DNA from: JAKOQB01 sp036824465
Lineage (GTDB): Bacteria > Pseudomonadota > Gammaproteobacteria > Burkholderiales > Burkholderiaceae_F
DNA length: 64,000 nucleotides
Reading direction: 5' to 3'
Assembly: GCA_036824465.1 (NCBI GenBank)
Contig: DAITAC010000004.1
Coordinates: 38,868 to 102,867, forward strand
A program made the translations under genes and the position numbers. This document shows, piece after piece, positions 25,315 to 33,065 of this stretch (the first letter of the stretch is position 1; each line of letters starts with the position of its first letter). The notes under the pieces are model-generated. The model was not told the origin of the DNA and ran no database searches. It was given only the letters and a program-made list of their open reading frames with translations.

Positions 25315-27147
25315 TCAGAACGAATACGAAACGCTGGCCGCGAAAAAGCTGCGATCGCGGATGGCATTGGTCAGCCCGCCGCCGAAGAAACGCGACATGC
25401 CGATCTGACCTCGCCAGACGCCGTCGATGTCGTAGTTGACACCGACGAAGAGCGATCTGCGTCCCTTCACGAATGGCAACGTGTTCGGCGAAATGCCGGA
25501 AACGTCATGCGTGAAGTCGATCTGCGGCGTCAGGTTGACCCCGCTGCCAAACGCATGCGGATAGGTCAGCCCGACCTCGATTACATACCCGGCCGAGGTC
25601 CTGGTCGGTATTTCGTAGCTGGGAAAGATCAGGTACGGAATGCGCGACGCATCGAGATTCGGGTAGTGGGTCACGGCGGCCTCGGCCAGCACGTAGCCCT
25701 CCGCCGCCCCAAGTCCCTTCATTACCGCGCCGATCGGAGAATTGACTTCGATGAAGTAGAAGCCTGTCAAATGGGCCTGAAACTTCTTCTCCTCGACCAG
25801 GCCGCGCACCGTGATGCGGCCATTCGCGTCGACCGTCTTGGTAGGACCTGGAGCCGTGTCGAAGATGCTGTAGGGTCCGGTCAAAGGCACGGAAGGATCG
25901 ATTGCCACCGAGTCGCGCGGCCGGTAGGAGATTTCACCACCGACCGCCACCGGGCCGACCTTGGTGTTGAACGAGGCGCCGAACAGATTCTTTTCCTTTC
26001 CGAACTCGTTGTAGTAGCCCGCACCCAGTACGTTGAAGGCGAGATAGGTCGGATCGGTGAATAGCGTGGTAAATGGCAGCTTGTCGTGGTAACGGATGTA
26101 GTACAGCGCGAACTCGGTGTCGGCGCCGCTCGGCTTGCCGCGCAAGGCCAGACCGAACTGCCCCCCTGCGGGCGGCTTCTTGTCACCCTCGAAGGGCAGC
26201 ACGTTGATGCCCGGCTGAATTCCGTCGCCGCGATCGCCGCACGGAGTCGGCGGCAAGCACAGGCCGAACGGCGTCAGCAATGACGACGGAATGAATGCCG
26301 GACGCTGCCCCTTGCCAACCACGTCAGCAGCCGAAAAGAACGTGCCGACCGGATCGAACTGGAATCCATTCCAGCTGAACTGGTAGTAGCCCTCCAGATT
26401 CAAACCCTGCGACAGCCCGGTATTGATGTAGAGCATTGGCGCCGGCCGAAAGATTTCCTTCAACTGCGTGCCCGGCGTGTGGAACTTGCGCAGATCGAGC
26501 GCGTTGATCGAATTCACTCCGCCGATGATGAAAACGTCCTCACCCCAACTGATCACCTGGTTGCCGAGCTTGACGGTCGCGGGCTGATCGCCGACCAGCT
26601 TCAAGTCCTTCGACAGCCACATGTCGAGCAACGTGATGTTGTGCTGGGCCAGATTCTTTGCATCGCTGGACAGCTCGGTGCGGCGCGTGTCATCGACCTT
26701 GAAGTCGTAGACCCAGGTCGCGCGCGTGAGTGATTTCCAGCCGTCGCCCCATTTGAGTCCGAGCTCATGCGTGCCCTTGAGCGCCAGTGAGACGATGTCG
26801 CCTTTCTTGTAGTTCAGGTTGCCGTCGTCGCCCTGCAGAAAATTGAAGTCGGGGTTCGAGAACAACGGATCGCCGGCACCAGCGACGCGGCCGCCGATGG
26901 GACCACCAATCGGAACCGACCCGCCGTTATCGTTGCCGATGTTGGTGACCGAGCGATCGCTCAAACGAACCTGTGTACCGAGCGAGATCGTGGTGCCGAA
27001 ATCCACCTGTACGCCTCCTTCGGTCTCAAAGCGCACCGCACCGGCGGATGTAGCCAGCAGCGCCAGCGCCGCGCCAACGGCGCCCGACATCATCTTCATC
27101 GACCGCGGCCCATCACCGTACCCAAGCCCATGCTTTTGCTTCAACAT
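25315..27147 (-). CDS. DUF1302 outer-membrane protein
   Basis: A 610-residue exported protein of the DUF1302 family, which is predicted to form an outer-membrane beta barrel. It has a signal peptide after a basic start (SGAVGAALALLATSAGA), many amphipathic strands such as VKLGNQVISWGEDVFIIGG (a DUF1302 hallmark) and a C-terminal aromatic residue (FFAASVSYSF) typical of barrel assembly. ATG 27147 has GAGGAGGGG just upstream; the extension to 27183 is rejected. Together with DUF1329 and the RND gene it suggests uptake or release of a hydrophobic substrate such as a terpenoid, steroid or aromatic. Confidence 0.87.
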   Translation of the reverse strand: MLKQKHGLGYGDGPRSMKMMSGAVGAALALLATSAGAVRFETEGGVQVDFGTTISLGTQVRLSDRSVTNIGNDNGGSVPIGGPIGGRVAGAGDPLFSNPDFNFLQGDDGNLNYKKGDIVSLALKGTHELGLKWGDGWKSLTRATWVYDFKVDDTRRTELSSDAKNLAQHNITLLDMWLSKDLKLVGDQPATVKLGNQVISWGEDVFIIGGVNSINALDLRKFHTPGTQLKEIFRPAPMLYINTGLSQGLNLEGYYQFSWNGFQFDPVGTFFSAADVVGKGQRPAFIPSSLLTPFGLCLPPTPCGDRGDGIQPGINVLPFEGDKKPPAGGQFGLALRGKPSGADTEFALYYIRYHDKLPFTTLFTDPTYLAFNVLGAGYYNEFGKEKNLFGASFNTKVGPVAVGGEISYRPRDSVAIDPSVPLTGPYSIFDTAPGPTKTVDANGRITVRGLVEEKKFQAHLTGFYFIEVNSPIGAVMKGLGAAEGYVLAEAAVTHYPNLDASRIPYLIFPSYEIPTRTSAGYVIEVGLTYPHAFGSGVNLTPQIDFTHDVSGISPNTLPFVKGRRSLFVGVNYDIDGVWRGQIGMSRFFGGGLTNAIRDRSFFAASVSYSF

Positions 27148-27185
27148 TTTTCCCCTCCTCTGGAGTTCAGATCGCGCGTTCAAGC

Positions 27186-28586
27186 TCAGCGGCCGCCAAC
27201 ACGCCGCAACTCATCCGCGTTGAACTTGTTCGGATCGATCCGCCCCTCGCGTCCGGCCAGCCAGTCCACCTTGCCCTCCTGCGGCTGGTTGTCGGCCATG
27301 TAGCGGCCGACGTTGAGGTCGTAGCTGATGTAGCCCTGGTACACGCACGCGGGCAGTTCCCACGCGGTGTACGGATACGACTCCATCGCGCGCCAGATCT
27401 TGCCCTGCGCGTCATACAGATCGGCCACGAGCAACATCCAGGTGTCTTCGTCCAGAAACATCACGCGGCGCGGAAACAGGTGGCGCTGGCCCTGCTTGAC
27501 GGTTCCCTCGACCTTCCACACGCGGTGCATTTCGTAGCGGATCAGATCACGCTTCGGGTAATCGGGGCCGAAGATGTCCTTGAACTTGCGCGAGGTGTCA
27601 TTGAACTTGAAGGTGTTGTAGGGAACCAGCAGTTCCTGCTTGCCGACGATCTTCCAGTCATAACGGTCCAATGGCCCCGCATACATCGGGTACTGGTCGA
27701 CCATCAGCAGGTTTTCGTAGCCCGGCACCGGGTTGTCGTATGAAAAGGTCGGCGATCGACGCACGCGGCGCTGGCCGGGAAAGTAAAGCCACGCCTCGCT
27801 TTCCTTGTTCAGGTAGTAGTTGATCAGGATCAGCTCTCCTACCCGCGCGGCCGGCGCCACGACTTCGTTCAGCAGCTTCCATTCCGCGCCCTGCACTTCC
27901 TCGATGGTTTTCGCCTTGGGGTTGCCGAACGGCGTCGAAGTCCACTGGTCCTGTACCAGCGGCACGAAATCACCACCCTTGGGATTCGAAAAGATCGTCG
28001 CGTACCGCTCGATCCGTCCTTCGCCGACCCAATGCAGCTTGTGGTTCCACATCGCCTCGGCGCCGTTCTTCGGCAACGGGAATGGCACGCCGCCCGGCGT
28101 CGCACGCTCGATCTCAAAGCCGTTGGCTGCGAGCTTCGAACTCGTCGCGTTCTGCGCCGTGCGCTCGTAGACGAAATCGGGATAGCCACATGATCGACGC
28201 GTCGGGTACACCTCCATCGTGTAACCCTTGAGCGTCTTGAGCAGCGCAATCTGGCCCTCGCTCAGGTTCTGCTTGTACTTGTCGACATTGCCGGCATCGA
28301 CTGTGTACAGCGGCTTGTCGGCCGCATACGGGTCCGGCCGCGGCGTGCCGGACTTCCAGCCGGCCGGTGCTTTCAGATCGCCGCCGGTCCACGCCGGGAT
28401 CGTGCCGTCCTTGTTAGCTGCGCGCTCGGCGCCGATCGGGGTCAGATCCTGCTTCAGACGCGCGGCGTCCTGCGCGTCAACCCCGCTCGCAAACGTAAAC
28501 AGGAGCGCACACGTTGCTGCCGACAGGATCCGCGGCGCGAATCCCGGCTCGTTCCCGGAATGATTCAACTTGAACTGGATCTTCAT
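27186..28586 (-). CDS. DUF1329 exported protein (LolB-like fold family)
   Basis: A 466-residue DUF1329 protein. A signal peptide (ATCALLFTFASGVDA) is followed by the typical start of the mature form (LKQDLTPIGAERAANKDGTIPAWTGG, shown here in part: DLTPIGAERAANKDGTIPAW). The family usually pairs with DUF1302, as here (38 bases apart). It is probably periplasmic or outer-membrane associated and lipid- or hydrophobe-binding; the function is not established. Its AAGGAGGGAG site follows 33 bases after the cytochrome gene stop, so the transport genes may be in one transcript with the amine dehydrogenase. Confidence 0.85.
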   Translation of the reverse strand: MKIQFKLNHSGNEPGFAPRILSAATCALLFTFASGVDAQDAARLKQDLTPIGAERAANKDGTIPAWTGGDLKAPAGWKSGTPRPDPYAADKPLYTVDAGNVDKYKQNLSEGQIALLKTLKGYTMEVYPTRRSCGYPDFVYERTAQNATSSKLAANGFEIERATPGGVPFPLPKNGAEAMWNHKLHWVGEGRIERYATIFSNPKGGDFVPLVQDQWTSTPFGNPKAKTIEEVQGAEWKLLNEVVAPAARVGELILINYYLNKESEAWLYFPGQRRVRRSPTFSYDNPVPGYENLLMVDQYPMYAGPLDRYDWKIVGKQELLVPYNTFKFNDTSRKFKDIFGPDYPKRDLIRYEMHRVWKVEGTVKQGQRHLFPRRVMFLDEDTWMLLVADLYDAQGKIWRAMESYPYTAWELPACVYQGYISYDLNVGRYMADNQPQEGKVDWLAGREGRIDPNKFNADELRRVGGR

Positions 28587-28619
28587 TGCATCTCCCTCCT
28601 TACACCGTTGTCTCTGGTT

Positions 28620-29057
28620 CTATCGAACCGCATGTCCCTGTTGCTGCAGTTCCTGGACCACCTCGCGCCGCAGCTCGGCGATCGCCGCCGGCCGGTCCGC
28701 GCGCAGCCTCCTTACTTCATCTTCATTGAACGGCTCAAACGTTGCCGGCAGTTGAGCCTGGCTGAACGCCTTTACGATCCAGTTGAGAAGCTGCGCCAGT
28801 TCGCCATCGGACAGCGGCGAGTTGGCCGAACCCGGTACCTGCACGAGAAACGCGCGTCCGCGCGGCGAGAAAAGAAACTGGCCGACCTTCGCGCGCATGT
28901 CCGGAATGCCGGCGTCAGGACTGCCGCTGCCGTCGAACTGATGGCAGCCGGCGCAGTATTGGATGTAGTTCTGACGCGAGCGATCCGCTGCGCAGACGTT
29001 CGCCACGCTCACCAGCGCCAGCAGGGCAATCCACAGGGAATGTCGAGTTCGCGACAC
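28620..29057 (-). CDS. Small c-type cytochrome, amine dehydrogenase cluster
   Basis: A 145-residue exported monoheme cytochrome c. A signal peptide ends VCAADRS, the heme motif CAGCH is near residue 35 (YIQYCAGCHQFDGSG), and a later Met may be the sixth ligand. It differs from usual short cytochromes by an Arg/Glu-rich C-terminal tail after about residue 115. It lies 2 bases after another cytochrome gene and downstream of the TTQ amine dehydrogenase genes, so it is a plausible electron acceptor in place of amicyanin or azurin. Confidence 0.82.
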   Translation of the reverse strand: MSRTRHSLWIALLALVSVANVCAADRSRQNYIQYCAGCHQFDGSGSPDAGIPDMRAKVGQFLFSPRGRAFLVQVPGSANSPLSDGELAQLLNWIVKAFSQAQLPATFEPFNEDEVRRLRADRPAAIAELRREVVQELQQQGHAVR

Positions 29058-29059
29058 GG

Positions 29060-29521
29060 CTAGCTTCCGAGCAACGCGCGGCGCAGGCGCAGCGTGTCGC
29101 CCGGGGCGGATTTGCGCGCTCGTACAGCCGCGACGTCGGCGGCGGACAAAAGGTCATCAGATGCTCGATTCAGTCCCCGCACGACGTAATTGAGGATCGA
29201 CGCGATCTCGCCGTCCGGCAATTGCGGGAGTCCAGGCATGGCGCTGCTGAAAGGTTGCCCTGAAACGGTGATCGGACCGGCCAGCCCTGCCACGACGACC
29301 TGGGCCAGGTACTCGGCGCCCCGAGGCGAGGCGAGTTGCTTGCCCAACGCGTTTGCAAGCGGAGGCGCAAGCCCAGGCACGCCTGATCCGTCCGCCTGGT
29401 GGCAGGCCGCGCAATGCTGAAGATAAAGCGCCTCCCCCGCTGGCGCTGCCGCGGATGCGGAGACACTGAATGTGGCAATCGATGCACACATCGCGACGCG
29501 TGATGCTTTGCGGCTCGCCAA
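29060..29521 (-). CDS. c-type cytochrome following aauA
   Basis: A cytochrome c of about 153 residues with a signal peptide (CASIATFSVSASAAA) and one heme motif CAACH in YLQHCAACHQADGSG; SSAMPGLPQL offers the axial Met. The reading frame has no ATG near the expected start. TTG at 29521 has GGAAGG 7 bases upstream and is chosen; TTG 29527 and ATG 29491 are alternatives. It directly follows the amine dehydrogenase small subunit, which suggests electron transfer from TTQ. Confidence 0.78.
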   Translation of the reverse strand: MASRKASRVAMCASIATFSVSASAAAPAGEALYLQHCAACHQADGSGVPGLAPPLANALGKQLASPRGAEYLAQVVVAGLAGPITVSGQPFSSAMPGLPQLPDGEIASILNYVVRGLNRASDDLLSAADVAAVRARKSAPGDTLRLRRALLGS

Positions 29522-29534
29522 CTTCAACCCTTCC

Positions 29535-30065
29535 TCATCCCTTGCGCGGCTCGGCCAATCCCACCGCGGCGGCGACCGTGCAGTGGTACATCGTGCTGGC
29601 ATTCGCCATGCACCAGTTGATATCGTTGTGAACACCCATCCGGTAGCCGGGCCGCTCTCCCTCGTTGCCGTTGCACAGGCAGCGCCCGCACGTCGTAGCG
29701 CCGCAGCAGTCGTTGTAACTGATCAGATAGTCCTTGCCGTCGGCCGCGCTGCGACAGGTGCCGATCCACGTCACTTTCGAGACCTCTGTGCCGGGAGGGC
29801 ATTGCGAGACCGACCCGCCGCAGCAGGTGCAGAGAAATCCGTCGAGCGCGCAGTAGCGCCAGTATTCGCAGTCGGTGTCGGTTTTCTGCTGCCTGGCCTT
29901 TCCTTCTGCAGCGCGCGCCGACCGATCAAACGGCAACACCGGCAGCACGAATGCAGCGCCCACCATCACGCGGCCGACGCCGACGAGCAGGCTGCGCCGC
30001 GACGTATCCTGCGCGACCTTGCGGACGCGCGCCTCGACGATTCGATCGAACCACTGCATCAACAT
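29535..30065 (-). CDS. aauA: TTQ amine dehydrogenase small subunit
   Basis: The 176-residue catalytic small subunit with tryptophan tryptophylquinone. A Tat-type signal (SRRSLLVGVGRVMVGAAF) precedes a Cys-rich mature domain (CTCCGG, CCGATTCGRCLC and others, enough for six disulfides). The TTQ tryptophans fit VTWIGTC and NDINWCMAN, the counterparts of W57 and W108 in methylamine dehydrogenase. ATG 30065 has GGGAGG upstream; a GTG at 30098 gives an extension. Gene order B-E-D-A without mauF, amicyanin or mauG suggests aromatic amine dehydrogenase over methylamine dehydrogenase. Confidence 0.88.
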   Translation of the reverse strand: MLMQWFDRIVEARVRKVAQDTSRRSLLVGVGRVMVGAAFVLPVLPFDRSARAAEGKARQQKTDTDCEYWRYCALDGFLCTCCGGSVSQCPPGTEVSKVTWIGTCRSAADGKDYLISYNDCCGATTCGRCLCNGNEGERPGYRMGVHNDINWCMANASTMYHCTVAAAVGLAEPRKG

Positions 30066-30094
30066 GACTTCCTCCCGAAGACGTCGCTCGCGGC

Positions 30095-30685
30095 TCACCC
30101 TTTTTGCCGGACAAGTTCCTGCACTGAACCCACACCGAGGTCGCGCGCGTTGAACAGGCTCTCGATCTGCTCGCGCGAATTGACCAGACCCTTCGCGCGC
30201 ACGTGACCCTGTTCGTCGACCAGCACCGCATACGGCAGCTTGCCGACGCGGAACGCCAGCCCGAGATCGCGACTGAGCACGTAGGGAAAATCCTCCAGTC
30301 TCTGCCGCGCAACATACGCCTGATGTTCCGCGGGTTCACCATCGCTGGCGAGCACGATATTCATCCAGCTGCGCTCGGCGCCCTGAATACTGCGCAGGAT
30401 CGGCAGCAGCTTCTTGCACACCGGGCAGGTCGGCGAAAGGAAGAACAGCAGCGTGCTAGCGCGCCCCGGAATGCCAAGTTCGATCGCGCGCCCGTCCAGC
30501 GCACGCAGGCTCATCGTCGGCGCCGCCGCACCCACCGCGGGCCCCGCGTCGAGCGTCAGTGCGCCCATCGGCGCCACGCGTTCGTACAGGATTCCAACCT
30601 GGCGCGCCAACGCGATCACCGCAACCAGCAGGGCGAGCACCACCAGCCAGAGCAAGAGATTCGAAACCACCAGTGCATCGGTCAT
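30095..30685 (-). CDS. aauD: MauD-like thiol-disulfide protein
   Basis: A 196-residue membrane-anchored thioredoxin-fold protein. One N-terminal transmembrane segment (LLLWLVVLALLVAVIAL) is followed by a TlpA/AhpC-like domain with the active site CPVCKK in FFLSPTCPVCKKLLP. MauD-type proteins are required for disulfide formation of the TTQ small subunit, which has many cysteines. It sits between aauE and aauA, in the standard B-E-D-A order. The cis-Pro LPYAVLVDEQG is present. Confidence 0.9.
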   Translation of the reverse strand: MTDALVVSNLLLWLVVLALLVAVIALARQVGILYERVAPMGALTLDAGPAVGAAAPTMSLRALDGRAIELGIPGRASTLLFFLSPTCPVCKKLLPILRSIQGAERSWMNIVLASDGEPAEHQAYVARQRLEDFPYVLSRDLGLAFRVGKLPYAVLVDEQGHVRAKGLVNSREQIESLFNARDLGVGSVQELVRQKG

Positions 30686-30735
30686 GACAGTCTTCCTCTT
30701 CCCGTGCTCACGGCCAAGGCAGCGGCGCCATTACG

Positions 30736-31302
30736 TCATGCATGACGCCGCAGCGACTTCAGCCGTGGCGCATTGGCACCTAGCTGGTTGAAGAACACAT
30801 ACAGCGCAAACAGCGCCAGCGTGCCTGCAACTGCGGTGAACGCGTCAAGCCATGCCATTTCGCGCGCGGCCCCTTCAGTTGCGCCGAGCAACGCCAGCAG
30901 CGCGAGAACGGCGTTGCGCGCGGCGAGCCACCATGAAAGCGTCTGGCGGCCGCTCGCGCCTCCACAGCCGCAGTCAATGTCGCGCCGGCCCCGCACCAGG
31001 TTGACGGCGATTGCTGACGAGAACAGCAGCAGCAACCCGATTGCCGCGGCAGCGCCAATGAACCGCGCGGCCGGCCACAGCAGCAGCCCTGCGACAATGA
31101 TCTCCGCCGCCGGCAGCGCGCGCGCGAACCATGAAGCCGCAGCGCCCGCCGGCAGGACGCGGTAGTTCTCGACGATTGCCTCAAAGAGTTCGCGGTCGCG
31201 GAGCTTGTCGATCGCGCCGATCAGCAGGATCAGCGCAACGGTCGCGCCGCAAGCGCGAGCGATCACCGCGTCAATCGCCAGCAGGTTCGACAGCGCGACC
31301 AT
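30736..31302 (-). CDS. aauE: MauE-like membrane maturation protein
   Basis: A 188-residue inner-membrane protein of the MauE/DoxX-like family with four to five transmembrane segments. CGCGG sits in a loop after the third segment (DIDCGCGGASGRQ). It is required in the TTQ systems for processing the small subunit with MauD. A 14-bp palindrome CGTCATGCATGACG covers its stop. It follows aauB by 10 bases and precedes aauD by 50. Confidence 0.87.
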   Translation of the reverse strand: MVALSNLLAIDAVIARACGATVALILLIGAIDKLRDRELFEAIVENYRVLPAGAAASWFARALPAAEIIVAGLLLWPAARFIGAAAAIGLLLLFSSAIAVNLVRGRRDIDCGCGGASGRQTLSWWLAARNAVLALLALLGATEGAAREMAWLDAFTAVAGTLALFALYVFFNQLGANAPRLKSLRRHA

Positions 31303-31312
31303 CGTGGCGGCC

Positions 31313-32542
31313 TTACTGGACCTCGATCAGCGTCGCCGAGTCGCCCATCGGCGCCACCTGTTCCTTGCGTTTACGCGGTGTGCCCTGGACGTCCCACGAC
31401 ACCAGCGTGTTCTTCGCGCCGTCGATCGCAAACAGCAGCGGCTTGTCACCACGCGTCACGGCGAGTGCGATCGCCATCGAACCAGGAATGCGCGCGATCC
31501 GCGTCCGCTTGGACACGTCGAAGACCCAGACCTCGCGCGCCGGTTCCTTGTGGCTGCCTTCCTTGCCGCCAGCATGCATGCCGACGTACAGCCGCTGGCT
31601 CTGCGCATGCAGCGCGACAGGCTGATAGCCGCCGGGACGCCAGTTCTTCTTCGCGTCCACACCCTGGACCAGCGACCATGACGCTTCAAAGCTCGCCTGC
31701 TCGCCTGCCAGATTCGCGGTATGCACCCTGCCCTTGAAGGACACGAAGTGAGCGCGGTCGCCATCGTATTCGGCGTGGATGAAGATCGGATCGGTCTCCG
31801 GATCGAAGAACTTCGGCACCCGGCGCTGCGCAACGACCTTCCCGTCCGCATCGAGCGTCACCGTGAGCAATGAACCGTCGCCGCACACCGTCGTGAATCG
31901 GGAGGGTTCGGATGGGACGGTCAGCAGCGCCCAGCATCCGGGAAGAGGCACCTCAACCACGAACTTCTTCGCCTTCAGGTCGACCACGCTGACCGAGGTC
32001 GCCGGGGTCGCGTTCTGAACGAACAGCCAGCGCCCATCGGAGGACGCTCGAACATAGCCTCGATAGGGCAATGCCTGCGCGTGTTTGGCCGGAATCACGA
32101 CTTCCCCGATGAGCTTCAGCGTCGCCGTGTCATAGATGTCGACCTGGTCGACCCGCTCGCCGCGGTTCAGTCGAGTGAAGTAGGTGGTCGCGACATACAG
32201 TTCCTTGCGATCGGCCGACAGGGTGACGTTGCCGGCCAGTCCGGTCGCGACCATGCCTTGATGTTTCATCGAATTGCCGTCGATGACGTGCAGCTTGCCG
32301 TCGATGATGTGCGGAATAGCGACGTCGGCGACATACAGGCGATAGGGCGTCGCTGGAGGCAGGCTTGCAACGCTGACCGTCTCCACCCCGTCATTGGACT
32401 GCGCATGAAGCGGTGCGGCGCCGACCAACACGGCGATTGTCATCGCCATGCGGGCCGCCTGCCGGCCGCCTCGAACCAGTCTGGGTATCAGCAATCGCAC
32501 CGGCGCGGTGCGGCGCGCCGCTCGAACAGTGAAACTCAGCAT
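31313..32542 (-). CDS. aauB: TTQ amine dehydrogenase large subunit
   Basis: A 409-residue periplasmic beta-propeller large subunit. A long N-terminal signal (AMTIAVLVGAAPLHA) is followed by seven-blade repeats, for example YRLYVADVAIPHIIDGKLHV and VSVVDLKAKKFVVEVPLPGC. It is the typical partner of the TTQ small subunit (AauA/MauA) and first gene of the operon. The window does not resolve whether the substrate is methylamine or aromatic amines such as phenylethylamine; the absence of mauF, mauC and mauG favours the latter. Upstream is a 523-bp gap. Confidence 0.88.
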   Translation of the reverse strand: MLSFTVRAARRTAPVRLLIPRLVRGGRQAARMAMTIAVLVGAAPLHAQSNDGVETVSVASLPPATPYRLYVADVAIPHIIDGKLHVIDGNSMKHQGMVATGLAGNVTLSADRKELYVATTYFTRLNRGERVDQVDIYDTATLKLIGEVVIPAKHAQALPYRGYVRASSDGRWLFVQNATPATSVSVVDLKAKKFVVEVPLPGCWALLTVPSEPSRFTTVCGDGSLLTVTLDADGKVVAQRRVPKFFDPETDPIFIHAEYDGDRAHFVSFKGRVHTANLAGEQASFEASWSLVQGVDAKKNWRPGGYQPVALHAQSQRLYVGMHAGGKEGSHKEPAREVWVFDVSKRTRIARIPGSMAIALAVTRGDKPLLFAIDGAKNTLVSWDVQGTPRKRKEQVAPMGDSATLIEVQ

Positions 32543-33065
32543 GTTGTCTCCCCGAAAATGGCAGCGACGCCCAGGCGTCGTGCTTCCATTCGACTCAGCG
32601 CGGCGACTGAATTGTTCGCAGTTCTTTTTGCGCGCCGAAGTGTCGGAACGGTAGCGTGCTTTCGGCGCCCCGTGTTATCCCAGATTAGCAATCCGAAATC
32701 CCTTGTCCAAATCAAGAAATGACGCTAAGCGCAGTGCGTATCCGCAAAACAGACACGGACACTTGCTTGTTGCGGCGCACAGACGCGGCAGGAGCCTCCG
32801 CGTCCGCTGTCCATGAGTTGATCTCGGACCCAAAGGCGCGCCCATGCCATGCGCGCAAGCGTGTTGATCAGCACGGTCGGCGGCAGGAGCGGCAAAGTGC
32901 CGACAATCTCCCCGCCCGCCCCTGACCTCCAACGCCGTGTAGAAGCCCTTGTCGATCTTGTTGGCCGCAACATCAATCGCAAACGGCCCTCTGTTCCATC
33001 TGGCCGCCACCCGCGCGCGCGTTACCTCACACGCATCCGCGAAGCTGCTGCCAGTCGCTGAAGCC
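32543..33065. other. Gap upstream of aauB, possible gene remnant
   Basis: This 523-bp gap must carry the aauB promoter. On the minus strand a stretch ending near 33010 reads WNRGPFAIDVAANKIDKGFY, then continues sensibly in another frame as TVLINTLARMAWARLWVR (around 32850-32890). This looks like a frameshifted and broken gene, but I cannot name the family and no full-length ORF is present. Confidence 0.3.

Noticed and set aside
29535..32542. Methylamine dehydrogenase (mau) operon
   Set aside because: mauF, amicyanin (mauC) and mauG are absent and cytochromes follow, which fits the aromatic amine type better; not finally settled.
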